40,147 nt of DNA from an uncultured Porphyromonadaceae bacterium (GCA_947175665.1 CAMWNR010000008.1:1-40147), one strand, 5' to 3'. Positions 7,957-17,683 are shown, counted from the stretch's first letter. The notes: generated by a model from the letters alone, not told the origin. Numbers and translations: made by a program.

Positions 7957-7995
7957 AATCTGCCTTTGCAAATCTTGCGAAGGCAGATTTTTTTT
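7957..7995 (+). terminator. Second copy of the pepO terminator
   Basis: Identical to the hairpin at 7642-7680, shifted by 315 bp: arms 7957-7966 and 7980-7989, followed by a T run. Confidence 0.85.
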
Positions 7996-8005
7996 CTTAA
8001 TTTTG
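7975..8005 (+). promoter_or_regulatory. Promoter of the intact patatin gene (second copy)
   Basis: TTG (7975-7977), 20 bp, TAATTTTG (7998-8005), then ATG at 8010. As in the first copy, the start codon nearly coincides with the expected transcription start. Confidence 0.65.
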
Positions 8006-8009
8006 TAAC

Positions 8010-8822
8010 ATGCAATTAAAAATTGACGGTCTACTCGAACGCATCGGTCTTAACCCTAAACCACCTCGCATCGGTTTCGCTTTCAGCGGGGGAGGTGCCA
8101 AGGGTTTTACCCATATCGGTGCTATGATGGCTTTTGAGAAGTTTGGAGTCTCTGCCGACATTATCTCCGGTGTCTCAGCCGGGAGTATCGCCGCAGTTTT
8201 ATATGCCGCCGGCCTCTCACCGCAGGATATCATAGATTGTTTTCAAGAGTATGATGAATTCAGCAATTATACTCAACTCACTATCCCGAAGACGGGGCTG
8301 TTTAAACTCGATCGGTTTGCCAAATTGCTTGACTCCTGGCTCCCGGTAAAACATCTGGAAGATTTGCGGATACCTACCGTAGTATGCGCTACCGACCTTG
8401 ATGCCGGTAAATCGGTAGGTTGGTCTAAAGGTGAAATAATACCCCGAGTTCTCGCTTCCTGCAGTATCCCCATCATCTTCCCTCCCGTTGAAATAAATGG
8501 CGTAAAATATGTTGACGGGGGAGTACTCCGTAACCTCCCGGCGTGGGCCATACGTAAACATTGCAAAATTCTATACGGTCTCAACTGCTCTCCTCTTAAT
8601 CGCAATTATAAATATAAAGATACTCTTCTCGATATTACTTTACGTACTTACAACCTGATGTCTAAGGCTAATACCCTGCAGGATCTGAATATATGCGATT
8701 TTGTAGTCAGAACTTCCGGCAGCGCTCGCTTTGGCACCTTTGATCTGCACGCTTTGCAAAAAGCCGTTAAGATAGGTTATGATGCTACTTGTAAAGTACT
8801 TGAATTATCCATTAAATCCTAA
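8010..8822 (+). CDS. Patatin-like phospholipase
   Basis: Serine lipase/acyl hydrolase with a Ser-Asp dyad, 270 residues, acting on lipids or acyl esters. The oxyanion hole is FSGGGAKGFTHIG (residues 25-37), the nucleophile is S56 in GVSAG (54-58) and the catalytic Asp is D169 in the DGG motif (169-171). It lacks a signal peptide and the outer-membrane barrel of PlpD-type proteins, so it is probably cytoplasmic, like RssA-type proteins. The start is fixed by the promoter 4 nt upstream and by the MQLKIDGLLERIGL opening. A GH13 gene follows 14 nt later, suggesting cotranscription. The true substrate is unknown. Confidence 0.9.
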   Translation: MQLKIDGLLERIGLNPKPPRIGFAFSGGGAKGFTHIGAMMAFEKFGVSADIISGVSAGSIAAVLYAAGLSPQDIIDCFQEYDEFSNYTQLTIPKTGLFKLDRFAKLLDSWLPVKHLEDLRIPTVVCATDLDAGKSVGWSKGEIIPRVLASCSIPIIFPPVEINGVKYVDGGVLRNLPAWAIRKHCKILYGLNCSPLNRNYKYKDTLLDITLRTYNLMSKANTLQDLNICDFVVRTSGSARFGTFDLHALQKAVKIGYDATCKVLELSIKS

Positions 8823-8836
8823 TATCAAGTATTTAT

Positions 8837-10624
8837 ATGACTAAAGGTGATAACATAATCGGTCGCGGTTCACAGCGCCCTATAATATATCAGACCTTTC
8901 CTCGTATCCTCACCAATACCTCTGACGTTAACATCCCCGACGGTAAAATCACCCAAAACGGTTCCGGAAAATTAAATGACTATACTCCCCGTTTGCTTCG
9001 ATCGCTGAAGGATATGGGGGTTAACTGTATATGGCTGACCGGCGTAATCGAGCATGCCACAAAATCAGATTTCACTTCTTATGGCATCCCCCTCGACAAT
9101 CCTAACGTGGTAAAGGGTGAGGCCGGATCACCATACGCCATTAAAGACTATTACGATGTTGATCCTGCTATAGCAGTAAATCCGGCAGAGAGAATCAAGG
9201 AGTTTGAGGAGTGTGTGGAGCGTATTCATAAAGCCGGTATGAAAGTTCTGATAGACTTCGTACCTAATCACACCGCTCGAATATATCACTCTGATATGGC
9301 TCCCGATGGAGTGGAAGATTTCGGTGCTTCAGATAATAAAACTTATTATTTCGCTCCCCACAATAACTATTACTATATTCCCAATCAGCAATTTTCTCCC
9401 GATTTTTGCATAGCATCTGAGGGTAGCGAACCATATATCGAGTTTCCGGCAAAGGCTACCGGAAATGATTGCTTCTCTGCATTTTGCGGCCGAAATGACT
9501 GGTATGAAACTGTAAAATTAAATTATGGCCACGATTATGGTGATAATTCCGACCATTTCACTCCGGTGCCGGACACCTGGCTGAAGATGCTCAATATACT
9601 GAGATATTGGGTATCTAAAGGTGTTGACGGCTTCAGATGCGATATGGTGTTTATGGTTCCGTTGGCATTCTGGCATTGGGCTATACCGCAGGTTAAGGAG
9701 GTGAATCCCGATACCCTGTTTATCGGTGAGATTTATGATGTAGGTTTATATCGTCCTTTTCTTGATTACGGATGTTTTGATTACCTGTATGATAAGGTAA
9801 ACCTTTACGACAAACTCGTAGGTATCGAGCGTTATAATTTCTCAGCGGCTCAACTCACATCGGCTTGGCAGACTGTAGACGGCATCGGTGATAAGATGTT
9901 AAACTTCCTTGAGAACCATGATGAAGTAAGATTCGGCTCGATTGAGTTTGCCGGTGATCCTTCTAAAGTTATCCCCTATCTGGTTGTCAGCAGCATGTTA
10001 TCTTCCGGTCCGTATATGATATATTATGGTCAGGAGTTAGGAGAATCCGCTACCGAAAACGAGGGCTTCGCAGGGTTTAACAACCGATCTACCATTTTTG
10101 ACTACTGGAGTTACGATGTTATGCGCCGATGGTATGACAATGGTAAATGCTCAGTGGCGAAATTGACCGCTCATGAGAAGTGGTTGCGAAAAGTCTACTC
10201 TACCGTTTTAAATCTATGTAACGATAATGCGGCTCTACGCGAGGGGCATTTCTTTGACTTGATGTATGCCAATCTAAATTCTTATGATTTTGACCCTCAC
10301 TCTTGCTTCGCATTTTTACGCTATACCGATGAGGAGGCTCTCCTGATCGTGACAAACTTCAGCGACTCGGAAAAAAATCTTAAAATCAATATCCCCGACC
10401 TCGCCTTCGATATGGCTCACCTTCATGAAGGGGAATTGCACACCGTCGACTTGCTATGGAACGACAATATCCGGTTAACTATCTCAAGAACAGAACCTTT
10501 ATCTATTACTGTCAAAGGTAAGAATGCACTTGTCTTACCCCTATCCGGAGCCAAGCAGCCTGAGATATTTCCTGATAAGGTCTCAAAAAATCCGAAAAGA
10601 GCGAGCAAATCAGCAAAAAAATGA
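8837..10624 (+). CDS. Cytoplasmic GH13 alpha-amylase family enzyme
   Basis: Alpha-glucan-acting glycoside hydrolase of 595 residues without a signal peptide. The GH13 barrel is complete: LIDFVPNHT (conserved region I), GFRCDMVF with nucleophile D269 (region II), FIGEIYD with acid/base E298 (region III) and FLENHDEVR with D362 (region IV). A C-terminal beta domain carries LLIVTNFSDSEKNLKI, as in many amylases and maltases. The end is lysine-rich (about 580-595). It could hydrolyse maltodextrins or storage glycogen; exact specificity (amylase, cyclomaltodextrinase, transferase) cannot be read from sequence alone. It follows the patatin gene by 14 nt, and prs starts 37 nt later behind its own -7 box. 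Confidence 0.9.
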   Translation: MTKGDNIIGRGSQRPIIYQTFPRILTNTSDVNIPDGKITQNGSGKLNDYTPRLLRSLKDMGVNCIWLTGVIEHATKSDFTSYGIPLDNPNVVKGEAGSPYAIKDYYDVDPAIAVNPAERIKEFEECVERIHKAGMKVLIDFVPNHTARIYHSDMAPDGVEDFGASDNKTYYFAPHNNYYYIPNQQFSPDFCIASEGSEPYIEFPAKATGNDCFSAFCGRNDWYETVKLNYGHDYGDNSDHFTPVPDTWLKMLNILRYWVSKGVDGFRCDMVFMVPLAFWHWAIPQVKEVNPDTLFIGEIYDVGLYRPFLDYGCFDYLYDKVNLYDKLVGIERYNFSAAQLTSAWQTVDGIGDKMLNFLENHDEVRFGSIEFAGDPSKVIPYLVVSSMLSSGPYMIYYGQELGESATENEGFAGFNNRSTIFDYWSYDVMRRWYDNGKCSVAKLTAHEKWLRKVYSTVLNLCNDNAALREGHFFDLMYANLNSYDFDPHSCFAFLRYTDEEALLIVTNFSDSEKNLKINIPDLAFDMAHLHEGELHTVDLLWNDNIRLTISRTEPLSITVKGKNALVLPLSGAKQPEIFPDKVSKNPKRASKSAKK

Positions 10625-10625
10625 T

Positions 10626-10633
10626 TAAATTTG
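10626..10633 (+). promoter_or_regulatory. Probable -7 promoter element of prs
   Basis: TAAATTTG fits TAnnTTTG and lies 28 bp before the prs ATG. No TTG is present at the -33 position, so this is a single-box call. Confidence 0.45.
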
Positions 10634-10661
10634 CACAACTTAACTCCATTTTTACAATATT

Positions 10662-11606
10662 ATGAGCAATAGTCTCCCCCCCATTAAGGTCTTTGCCGGC
10701 TCAAAAAGCCTTTATCTTGGCGAAGCCATTTGCAAAGATCTGGGAATCGAACTCGGCAAAATGAAGATTGAGCATTTTGCCGATGGTGAATTCGAAGTAG
10801 GCTTTGAGGAATCTATCCGCGGAGCCGAGGTTTACCTCGTACAGAGTACCTTCCCCAACTCCGACAATCTCATGGAATTACTCCTGATGATTGATGCCGC
10901 CAAGAGAGCATCTGCAGGAAAGGTTATCGCTGTTATCCCATATTTCGGATGGGCAAGACAGGATCGTAAGGATAAGCCTCGTGTGTCGATCGCTGCCAAA
11001 CTCGTAGCAGACCTTCTGAGTGTAGCCGGCATAGACCGCCTTATCACCATGGATCTCCATGCTGATCAGATTCAGGGTTTCTTCAATGTGCCTGTCGATC
11101 ACCTATATGCTTCATCTATTTTCATTCCGTATCTCGAAAGTCTGCATCTTAAGGATATGGTTATCGCTTCTCCCGACGTAGGTGGTGCTAAACGTGCTAA
11201 TTCTTACGCTAAGTATTTTGACGTACCTCTCGTACTTTGTCATAAGCAGCGTGCCAAGGCCAACGTAGTTGAAAAGATGACTGTAATCGGTGATGTAGAA
11301 GGTAAAAATGTAGTGCTGATTGACGACATCGTTGATACCGCCGGCACTATTACCAAGGCTGCCGACCTCCTCCTCTCATTCGGTGCTTCATCAGTAAGAG
11401 CCCTCTGCTCACACCCCGTAATGTCTGATCCCGCAACTGATCGAGTTGTATCTTCCGGACTCACAGAGATTATCTTCACAGATTCTATCCCCTACGTTAA
11501 AGAGAACGATAAGGCTACCATTCTCCCGGTTGCCAAGTTGTTTGCCGATACAATCCGTCGTATCCACAACAACCAGTCGATCTCTTCTCAATACCTTTTC
11601 AAATAA
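10662..11606 (+). CDS. prs: Ribose-phosphate pyrophosphokinase
   Basis: Makes PRPP from ribose 5-phosphate and ATP, the shared precursor of nucleotides, histidine, tryptophan and NAD. The 314-residue class I enzyme shows the FAGSKS opening (about 11-16), HFADGE (38-43), the flexible-loop arginines around FGWARQDRKDKPRVS (95-109), H133 in the MDLHADQIQGFF motif, and the PRPP-binding loop DDIVDTAGT (221-229). Cytoplasmic, probably a hexamer as in the family. A strong terminator follows at 11634. nadE, which lies in the pathway to NAD that uses PRPP, is 8 kb away and not linked. Confidence 0.97.
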   Translation: MSNSLPPIKVFAGSKSLYLGEAICKDLGIELGKMKIEHFADGEFEVGFEESIRGAEVYLVQSTFPNSDNLMELLLMIDAAKRASAGKVIAVIPYFGWARQDRKDKPRVSIAAKLVADLLSVAGIDRLITMDLHADQIQGFFNVPVDHLYASSIFIPYLESLHLKDMVIASPDVGGAKRANSYAKYFDVPLVLCHKQRAKANVVEKMTVIGDVEGKNVVLIDDIVDTAGTITKAADLLLSFGASSVRALCSHPVMSDPATDRVVSSGLTEIIFTDSIPYVKENDKATILPVAKLFADTIRRIHNNQSISSQYLFK

Positions 11607-11633
11607 TTAATTACATACCATAATACTCCTCAG

Positions 11634-11666
11634 GAGGTTGCGCCCGGATTGCGCAACCTCTTTTTT
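11634..11666 (+). terminator. Rho-independent terminator of prs
   Basis: GAGGTTGCGC (11634-11643) pairs perfectly with GCGCAACCTC (11651-11660) across a 7-nt loop, followed by six T. It separates prs from the convergent tamB-like gene. Confidence 0.93.
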
Positions 11667-11746
11667 ATATCCCATGCGCCTGCTCTTCGCAGATTTTATC
11701 CGGATTATGCTTTTTATATGAGTGATGAGATTCGAGGTACCGGTTA

Positions 11747-14700
11747 TTAGTTATGAGTAGAATCGGGTATCTGTTTTACGTTGAGCGTATCCGGGCGATC
11801 AGACTTTTCCGACTTTTCCGACTTTTCCGATTTTTTGCGACGTGGCAAGAGAGTGTCAAAGTCTTTGCGCCACACTAATCCTATTCCCTGTGTGGTTAGC
11901 GCGGATTTCAGGTAATAGTTCTGGTCATTAAAGTGGTTATATGCTTTAAGACGGAAATTACCAGATCTGTTAAGCAAATATTCTATATCAAAATCACCTA
12001 TAAAGGTTGTACTGCTCGTAGAGGGGTCTCTATAACCAAAGTTACCGTTGATCAGCAACCGGTTGTTAAACAATCTCGATGATAATGCCACATCTACCTG
12101 CAGATCGCTGAAGTCTCCTTTGTCAGATCTTAATGATGGCGCAACCGTTACTTTATCGGTCAATTGCCCCAGTATATTCTGCAGTTGCGAAGATAACGTT
12201 GACGATGCCACCGACGCCCATTCTCCTCCGGTGTTGGAATTGCCGGAATAGTCCGGTGTATAGAATCTGTTGAGTGCAAGCAGGTATATCATCTGCATAT
12301 TCATCATATCATCTGACGATATTATACTGCGCACCTTCTGTTCTACCTCCGAATTTAAAGTAGGTAATTCTATGTCAAACTTTATATCCGGCGAATTGAG
12401 ATCTCCTGTCACGAGCAACATTGCATCGACGGGTACATTAACCCGATTGAGATCTTTATCGGTGGCAAAACTGGCATCAAGATCTGTCAGATTGGTATTC
12501 ACTCTATACGCGCCTCTGATGTTGAGCATCGCCGCCATAGGATCTCCGTTAAACGAGATGCTGCTGCCGTCTTTAATAATGAAATCCTTGAGTATCAGAT
12601 CTTGCAATGAGAAGTTATAGGTACCCTCACTCAGAGTGTATTTGCCATACATACGCAATTCATCACTCTCCGTGCTGTATCCGAGATTCATCGAACCCTC
12701 TCCGCGGGCTGTAATCTTATCTCCCGCTACCGGATCCATCACTAATGTCAACTTTGCCGATGGAGTGATAGTGGCTCTGATATCCATTGCAAACACCGTT
12801 GGCGGTCCCGCAGATGCCTCGATCTTGCGGTTGAAGGCTTTTACTATTTCATCGGGTTCAGACAATTTTACTTCCATCTGACTCTCGGTCAGGCTCTTTT
12901 TGCGATCGGTAAAGGTTAAGAACTGGTAATTGATCGCTTCTTTCGAATCGTCTAATACAAATGTAAACTCCGAGTTTTCTTCGGTTGTCATATCTGCAAT
13001 CAGACGTATATACTCCTCGTCACCAACTATTCTACCCGTACCCGAACCGAATATCTTACCGTACCATACAGGATTTATCGCTGCATTGGTATTATACAAT
13101 AATAACTTATCGGCCTCGGTAATCCTGAAATCAAACTCCGGACGATGGAAGTTGTCATGTTCAAGTATTCCCGACAGATACCCCTTATGACCGTATAAAT
13201 CATGCAGTTCAAACCTTGGTATCATAATTTTGCCGGGGTCGATTATTATGGAGTCTGAACCTGTATAGGTTACATTGGAGTAATCAACCTTAATCGCTAC
13301 TGAGTCGGCCAGCATACGACCTTTCATATTCACGTCCTTAAAGGTGCCATAAAGGAGTGCTTTGCCCGATGCGCGTCCATCTACATGTGATGTAAATGCC
13401 TTCATAAAATATTGTAGGAATCCAACCCTTACCTTATCGGCGCCAAAGTCAAATGAGAGTGAATCCTTCCCGATCCAGATACCTCCGTCTACAGTCGCGG
13501 CATATCTGCCGTTTTCGTGTATATCGGCATATATTCCCACCCTCTTCTTAGTTACATCAAAGTCTCCCTTCAGGTCTCCGTCGCCGAGTACACAATTATT
13601 ATAACTTAGATCGTTGACATGCAGTCGCTCGGTATATGCCTGCATATTCTTGGAGAGCAAGCCTCTACCTACTGCGATTCCGGTAGCATTACCTCCAAAT
13701 TGTGCCACATCTATATTGAGAGTATCAAAGACATAGTTTAAATCTATATCTTGCAACACTACTCTGACCTCATCATCTAATGAGGGTGATGCTACACCTC
13801 CGATATTGATATATTGGTCTCCATGCCCTAATGAGAGTCCGGTAACTGCAATTCGCTTGTCGGCATAATCTATTTGAGACTCGCTCATATCCCACTCGGC
13901 ATGATTGAGATATATTTTAGATGGGTGTATCGTTACATTAAGTTCTTTACCTGCCGAGTTTAGCATCGTTTTTTCGGATGCGCTTATAAATAAGTCGCCA
14001 TAGAATGCACCGTTACTTCCGGGATTGAAATGTATTCCTACGTTGGCCGTTTCAGGTGTGGTATTAAGATCTATACCTAAATTTAGTATACCTTTCTTGG
14101 TGGGAATCGAACTAAAGATGTTTCCCCTACCCTCACCATCCTTGACACTGAGATTAAGAGCGGTGTGCTGTATGAGTTTGTCTTTACCTTGCTGTATATA
14201 CGGAGCATCAATCTTGAGGTCAACCGTATTATCTTCGGAATTCCAACCACCCGTTATAGTAGCCTCATATAGCAGATTGACCGGGAGATTCAGATAATCT
14301 ATCCACCCTCCGTTTCTGAATATTACAAACCGGAAATCTCCCCTCTCAACCGACTCCCGGTCGACATGAGGTGACGGTACAAATGTCGGTAATGCCCGGG
14401 CTATAATGTTTTGTACCGAATTTACACACCCGGTCGGAGTGAAGGTGCCGGTAATTTCTCCGGCAAACCAGTCGCTCGTTACAGCATAGTATCTGTTGCC
14501 GCTATTCTCTATCCCCGCTTCTAAATCTAATTTATTGAGTGATAAAACTTTGCCGTTTTTAAGATTTTCCAATCCGAGATTTGAAAATTTCGCATTGCCG
14601 CTAAGATTATCTATATTATTTCCTTGTAAATCTATATCAAATTCTCCTGACAGCAACATCTGTTGGATTGCAGGTAATTCATGAGAAATAGCATCTGCCG

Positions 14701-16459
14701 GAGTACTCCCTTTTAATCCGAGGATACCGGGACGACATTTGTCTAACACTCCGTTCAGGATAATTCGCGAGTCGGTACCATTTACCATGACTTCTCCATT
14801 GATACCGAAATGCAGATTTTTATCTCCTGATTCGATCTCAAGTTTTGTATAGTTGCCCTCTTTCTCTATATACGCGCTGACATCGCTGAGGTCGTACGAA
14901 TTTATTTCGGCAGAGGGGATTTTAAAAGATAGTTCCGCGCTTGGTATTAATGATGATATGGTACTGATTTTGGACTCCGGAATACCGTCAGATTGTAACA
15001 GGCCGGATAAATAACCCTTTTCGAATATGCGATTGTTGAACTGCGCCTCTCCGTCAAGATACATCTCCACTCCTCCTATAGCGGGAATAAACAACATTCT
15101 GCCCGCTTCTATTCCGGAAGTTGCTAAGTTGAATTTCAACTTGCCGAGATTATGCTCTTCTGCAAGCAACAACGCATCCATATCAAAATCGCCGTAACCG
15201 CTTTTAAACAGGAGGTTCAACGATCCGTTATTTTTTATTAAATCACTCTCACCCGATACCCGAAGTTCCACACTCCCGGCATTTTTAATTGATTCGCATA
15301 CCTTTGGTGGAAGTAGATCTCCAAATACTTCTATCAATACGCTATTAAATTCAGCACCACTCTTTAATGCCAATTCTTCTAATTCAAGATTGCGGATACC
15401 GGTAACTCTTGACAACGAATCAGTTACGGTAGCAAGCGACATATTGTTGACATTGAGCGACATATCACCCTCACTTTCAGAAATAGCCAACTTATTGAGT
15501 TTCAACCCTTTCAAACCTCCTGTAGCCTGCAACCGAAGATCAAATTTATTTTTGAAGTTCTTCAATGCGGGATAAAATGCGGCAAATTCACTTGGCACAC
15601 AATCCGTTATATCTATTTCTAAATCTACCGTTTCCGAGGTCAGCCATTTTTTTAAACCCCCTTTTGTTTTAATCGGCAACGTCAGATCTGATAAGCGCAA
15701 TGTAGTCTTTTCTAACTGCAATACAAAATCATGGACATCTATATCACCTCCGTTTAATACGGATACCTTAGAGGCAATCTTCTCGACTTTAAGGCCCGGA
15801 GATAATACAAATGCCAGGCGGCGCAGGTCAAACTCCATATCCTCATTACTGAGGCGGGGAATATTTACGTCAGCACTCAGTGAGGTAATTTTGAGATGAT
15901 TATAGTCTATAACATCATTCGGTTTGCGTCCGCACCAAAGTTTGTCAAAACTTATCGTTCCTTTACGAAGCACTACATTGCAGATGCGCAAATCAAACTT
16001 TGTAGGGGGTTTATTCTTATCCTTAGGCGCAAACGCATCTATAAGAAATTGTATATTGAGCGGCGACCCTTCTTCTGACTGCGTTATTTTTATATCGGGG
16101 GATATTAGTTCAGAATATGTGATCATAATCTTGCCATGACGCACTAACTCCCAGAGACTGATACCCGCACCGACTTTATCTATCTCGATACAAGTTTTTT
16201 CAGTCATCGGTTCGTAAAGTTTCACATCCCTTATGACTACCTCATTAAATGGACGTATCGTCACGTCACCTATCTCAACCCTTGAATTGCACAGTTGCGA
16301 CAATTCTTTCTGTGCCACATTGCAGATATATCTCTGTATAGGAGGCAGGCTCAACAAAACATAAAGCAAGACCCATATAGCGCATACAAGTGCTACAGAC
16401 GTGAAGATAATGCTCCTCACGACTTTATAAAACCATTTCAATTGCTCGCTCTTGCTCAT
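11747..16459 (-). CDS. tamB: TamB-like translocation and assembly module protein (DUF490)
   Basis: Very large envelope protein, 1570 residues, anchored in the inner membrane by a single N-terminal helix (about 16-37) with the rest in the periplasm. Long beta-rich repeats form the AsmA/TamB-type groove that in this superfamily carries lipids or helps outer-membrane protein assembly. The N-terminus has the AsmA-like opening LPPIQRYICNVAQKEL plus the VEIGDVTIRPF strand. The C-terminal DUF490 domain (about the last 330 residues) includes RSIISSDDMMNMQMIYLLALNRF and LSSRLFNNRLLINGNFGY. A charged tail with three EKS repeats ends the protein. It is divergent from tsaD and shares a 198-bp spacer with it. 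In Bacteroidetes no TamA partner is normally adjacent, and none is seen here. Confidence 0.88.
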   Translation of the reverse strand: MSKSEQLKWFYKVVRSIIFTSVALVCAIWVLLYVLLSLPPIQRYICNVAQKELSQLCNSRVEIGDVTIRPFNEVVIRDVKLYEPMTEKTCIEIDKVGAGISLWELVRHGKIMITYSELISPDIKITQSEEGSPLNIQFLIDAFAPKDKNKPPTKFDLRICNVVLRKGTISFDKLWCGRKPNDVIDYNHLKITSLSADVNIPRLSNEDMEFDLRRLAFVLSPGLKVEKIASKVSVLNGGDIDVHDFVLQLEKTTLRLSDLTLPIKTKGGLKKWLTSETVDLEIDITDCVPSEFAAFYPALKNFKNKFDLRLQATGGLKGLKLNKLAISESEGDMSLNVNNMSLATVTDSLSRVTGIRNLELEELALKSGAEFNSVLIEVFGDLLPPKVCESIKNAGSVELRVSGESDLIKNNGSLNLLFKSGYGDFDMDALLLAEEHNLGKLKFNLATSGIEAGRMLFIPAIGGVEMYLDGEAQFNNRIFEKGYLSGLLQSDGIPESKISTISSLIPSAELSFKIPSAEINSYDLSDVSAYIEKEGNYTKLEIESGDKNLHFGINGEVMVNGTDSRIILNGVLDKCRPGILGLKGSTPADAISHELPAIQQMLLSGEFDIDLQGNNIDNLSGNAKFSNLGLENLKNGKVLSLNKLDLEAGIENSGNRYYAVTSDWFAGEITGTFTPTGCVNSVQNIIARALPTFVPSPHVDRESVERGDFRFVIFRNGGWIDYLNLPVNLLYEATITGGWNSEDNTVDLKIDAPYIQQGKDKLIQHTALNLSVKDGEGRGNIFSSIPTKKGILNLGIDLNTTPETANVGIHFNPGSNGAFYGDLFISASEKTMLNSAGKELNVTIHPSKIYLNHAEWDMSESQIDYADKRIAVTGLSLGHGDQYINIGGVASPSLDDEVRVVLQDIDLNYVFDTLNIDVAQFGGNATGIAVGRGLLSKNMQAYTERLHVNDLSYNNCVLGDGDLKGDFDVTKKRVGIYADIHENGRYAATVDGGIWIGKDSLSFDFGADKVRVGFLQYFMKAFTSHVDGRASGKALLYGTFKDVNMKGRMLADSVAIKVDYSNVTYTGSDSIIIDPGKIMIPRFELHDLYGHKGYLSGILEHDNFHRPEFDFRITEADKLLLYNTNAAINPVWYGKIFGSGTGRIVGDEEYIRLIADMTTEENSEFTFVLDDSKEAINYQFLTFTDRKKSLTESQMEVKLSEPDEIVKAFNRKIEASAGPPTVFAMDIRATITPSAKLTLVMDPVAGDKITARGEGSMNLGYSTESDELRMYGKYTLSEGTYNFSLQDLILKDFIIKDGSSISFNGDPMAAMLNIRGAYRVNTNLTDLDASFATDKDLNRVNVPVDAMLLVTGDLNSPDIKFDIELPTLNSEVEQKVRSIISSDDMMNMQMIYLLALNRFYTPDYSGNSNTGGEWASVASSTLSSQLQNILGQLTDKVTVAPSLRSDKGDFSDLQVDVALSSRLFNNRLLINGNFGYRDPSTSSTTFIGDFDIEYLLNRSGNFRLKAYNHFNDQNYYLKSALTTQGIGLVWRKDFDTLLPRRKKSEKSEKSEKSDRPDTLNVKQIPDSTHN
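11802..11828. repeat. Three 9-bp tandem repeats in the tamB tail
   Basis: GACTTTTCC is repeated three times (11802, 11811, 11820), with a degenerate fourth, encoding SEK/EKS triplets in the C-terminus of the minus-strand TamB-like protein. Such repeats can vary in copy number in frame. Confidence 0.85.
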
Positions 16460-16545
16460 ACTATATGTAGCCGGTTAAGAATGTCCCCCAATATTTTTTT
16501 TAGATTATGGCAGACAGAAAAACGGATAACATGATTATTAGAGTA

Positions 16546-16553
16546 CAAAATTA
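16546..16553 (-). promoter_or_regulatory. Probable -7 promoter element of tamB
   Basis: On the minus strand this reads TAATTTTG, the Bacteroidetes -7 consensus, about 87 bp ahead of the tamB ATG. No clear -33 TTG is seen. Confidence 0.45.
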
Positions 16554-16563
16554 ACGAATTTAA

Positions 16564-16593
16564 TTGGATTGATAATTTTTTTAGTTAATTTTG
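16564..16593 (+). promoter_or_regulatory. Promoter of tsaD
   Basis: TTG (16564-16566), 19 bp, TAATTTTG (16586-16593). Expected start near 16599, giving a leader of about 60 nt. Confidence 0.65.
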
Positions 16594-16657
16594 TTATCAA
16601 GAATATCTACGGATTGACACAATCTGTTAAGTAAGTATCTTAACCGACACAAGCATA

Positions 16658-17683
16658 ATGAATGTAATATTAGGAATAGAATCATCATGCGATGATACCT
16701 CGGCGGCAGTGCTTATTGACGGCATCCTGCGCTCTAATGTCATTGCCGGCCAGAAAGTACATGAGGCTTACGGGGGTGTGGTACCTGAATTGGCATCCCG
16801 CGCCCATCAGAAGAATATACTGCCGGTAGTGAGTGAGGCTATACGACAGGCAGGTATTAAAAAAGAGGATTTGACTGCTATAGCATATACCCGCGGACCG
16901 GGCCTGTTAGGGTCTCTCTTAGTTGGCACCTCTTTCGCTAAAGGATTATCTTTAGGTCTTAATATTCCGCTAATTGATGTCAATCACCTTCAGGCTCACG
17001 CCCTGTCGCATTTTGTAAAAGAGAATCCCGAGGATGAGACTCCCTCTTTTCCTTATATGTGTCTTCTGATTTCGGGCGGCAATTCGCAAATTATCATTGT
17101 AAAGAGTCCGGAGGAGATGGAGATCGTAGGCAAAACTATCGATGATGCCGCAGGTGAAGCATTTGATAAATGCGCTAAAGTGATGGGACTCCCCTATCCG
17201 GGAGGCCCGCATATTGATCGCCTCGCTGCAGAGGGTAACCCTGATGCCTTTAAATTTTCAAAACCTCATATCCCCGGTCTCGATTATTCTTTTTCCGGGT
17301 TAAAGACCAGTTTCCTCTACACACTTCGGGATAACCTCAAGCAGAATCCTGACTTTATTGAGGAGAATAAGGCCGACTTGGCAGCCTCGCTTCAAAAAAC
17401 AATTATCGATATCCTGCTCGATAAATTAGCAAAAGCAGTCAAGATCTATCAACCCCGCGAAATTGCAATCGGCGGAGGGGTTTCTGCTAATTCAGGTGTA
17501 AGAGAAGCGGTAAAAAAATTCTGTGATGAGCGAGGTATCAGAAGTTGGATTCCAAAAAGGGCTTTCACTACCGATAATGCAGCGATGGTGGCTATTGCCG
17601 GTGCCTTGAGATTTTCTAAAGATTACAACACAGATTATTCTCTTCCACCATACGCCCGAACTACAATCTCTAATCAAGATTAA
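16658..17683 (+). CDS. tsaD: tRNA N6-threonylcarbamoyladenosine transferase TsaD
   Basis: Transfers the threonylcarbamoyl group from TC-AMP to A37 of ANN-decoding tRNAs, the last step of t6A synthesis, with TsaB and TsaE. The 341-residue Kae1/Qri7 family protein shows GIESSCDDTS at 6-14, the AHQKN segment at 49-53, metal ligands H110 and H114 in NHLQAHALSH, LLISGGNSQ, the GEAFDKCAKVMGLPYPGGP signature, and the third ligand D306 in TTDNAA. Full length. It begins the tsaD-cinA-like pair ahead of the ribosomal protein genes. The other t6A enzyme, tsaC, lies at 22010; tsaB and tsaE are not in the window. Confidence 0.97.
   Translation: MNVILGIESSCDDTSAAVLIDGILRSNVIAGQKVHEAYGGVVPELASRAHQKNILPVVSEAIRQAGIKKEDLTAIAYTRGPGLLGSLLVGTSFAKGLSLGLNIPLIDVNHLQAHALSHFVKENPEDETPSFPYMCLLISGGNSQIIIVKSPEEMEIVGKTIDDAAGEAFDKCAKVMGLPYPGGPHIDRLAAEGNPDAFKFSKPHIPGLDYSFSGLKTSFLYTLRDNLKQNPDFIEENKADLAASLQKTIIDILLDKLAKAVKIYQPREIAIGGGVSANSGVREAVKKFCDERGIRSWIPKRAFTTDNAAMVAIAGALRFSKDYNTDYSLPPYARTTISNQD

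Larger units (their letters stand above)
7586..8218. repeat. Exact 315-bp tandem duplication spanning pepO end and patatin start
   Basis: Unit 1 begins at 7586 and unit 2 at 7901, offset 315, with 3 nt of microhomology (CTC) at the junctions. Each unit carries the pepO tail and stop, the terminator hairpin, the patatin promoter and the first 69 patatin codons. No differences between copies were seen. Both parent genes remain complete. Confidence 0.95.
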
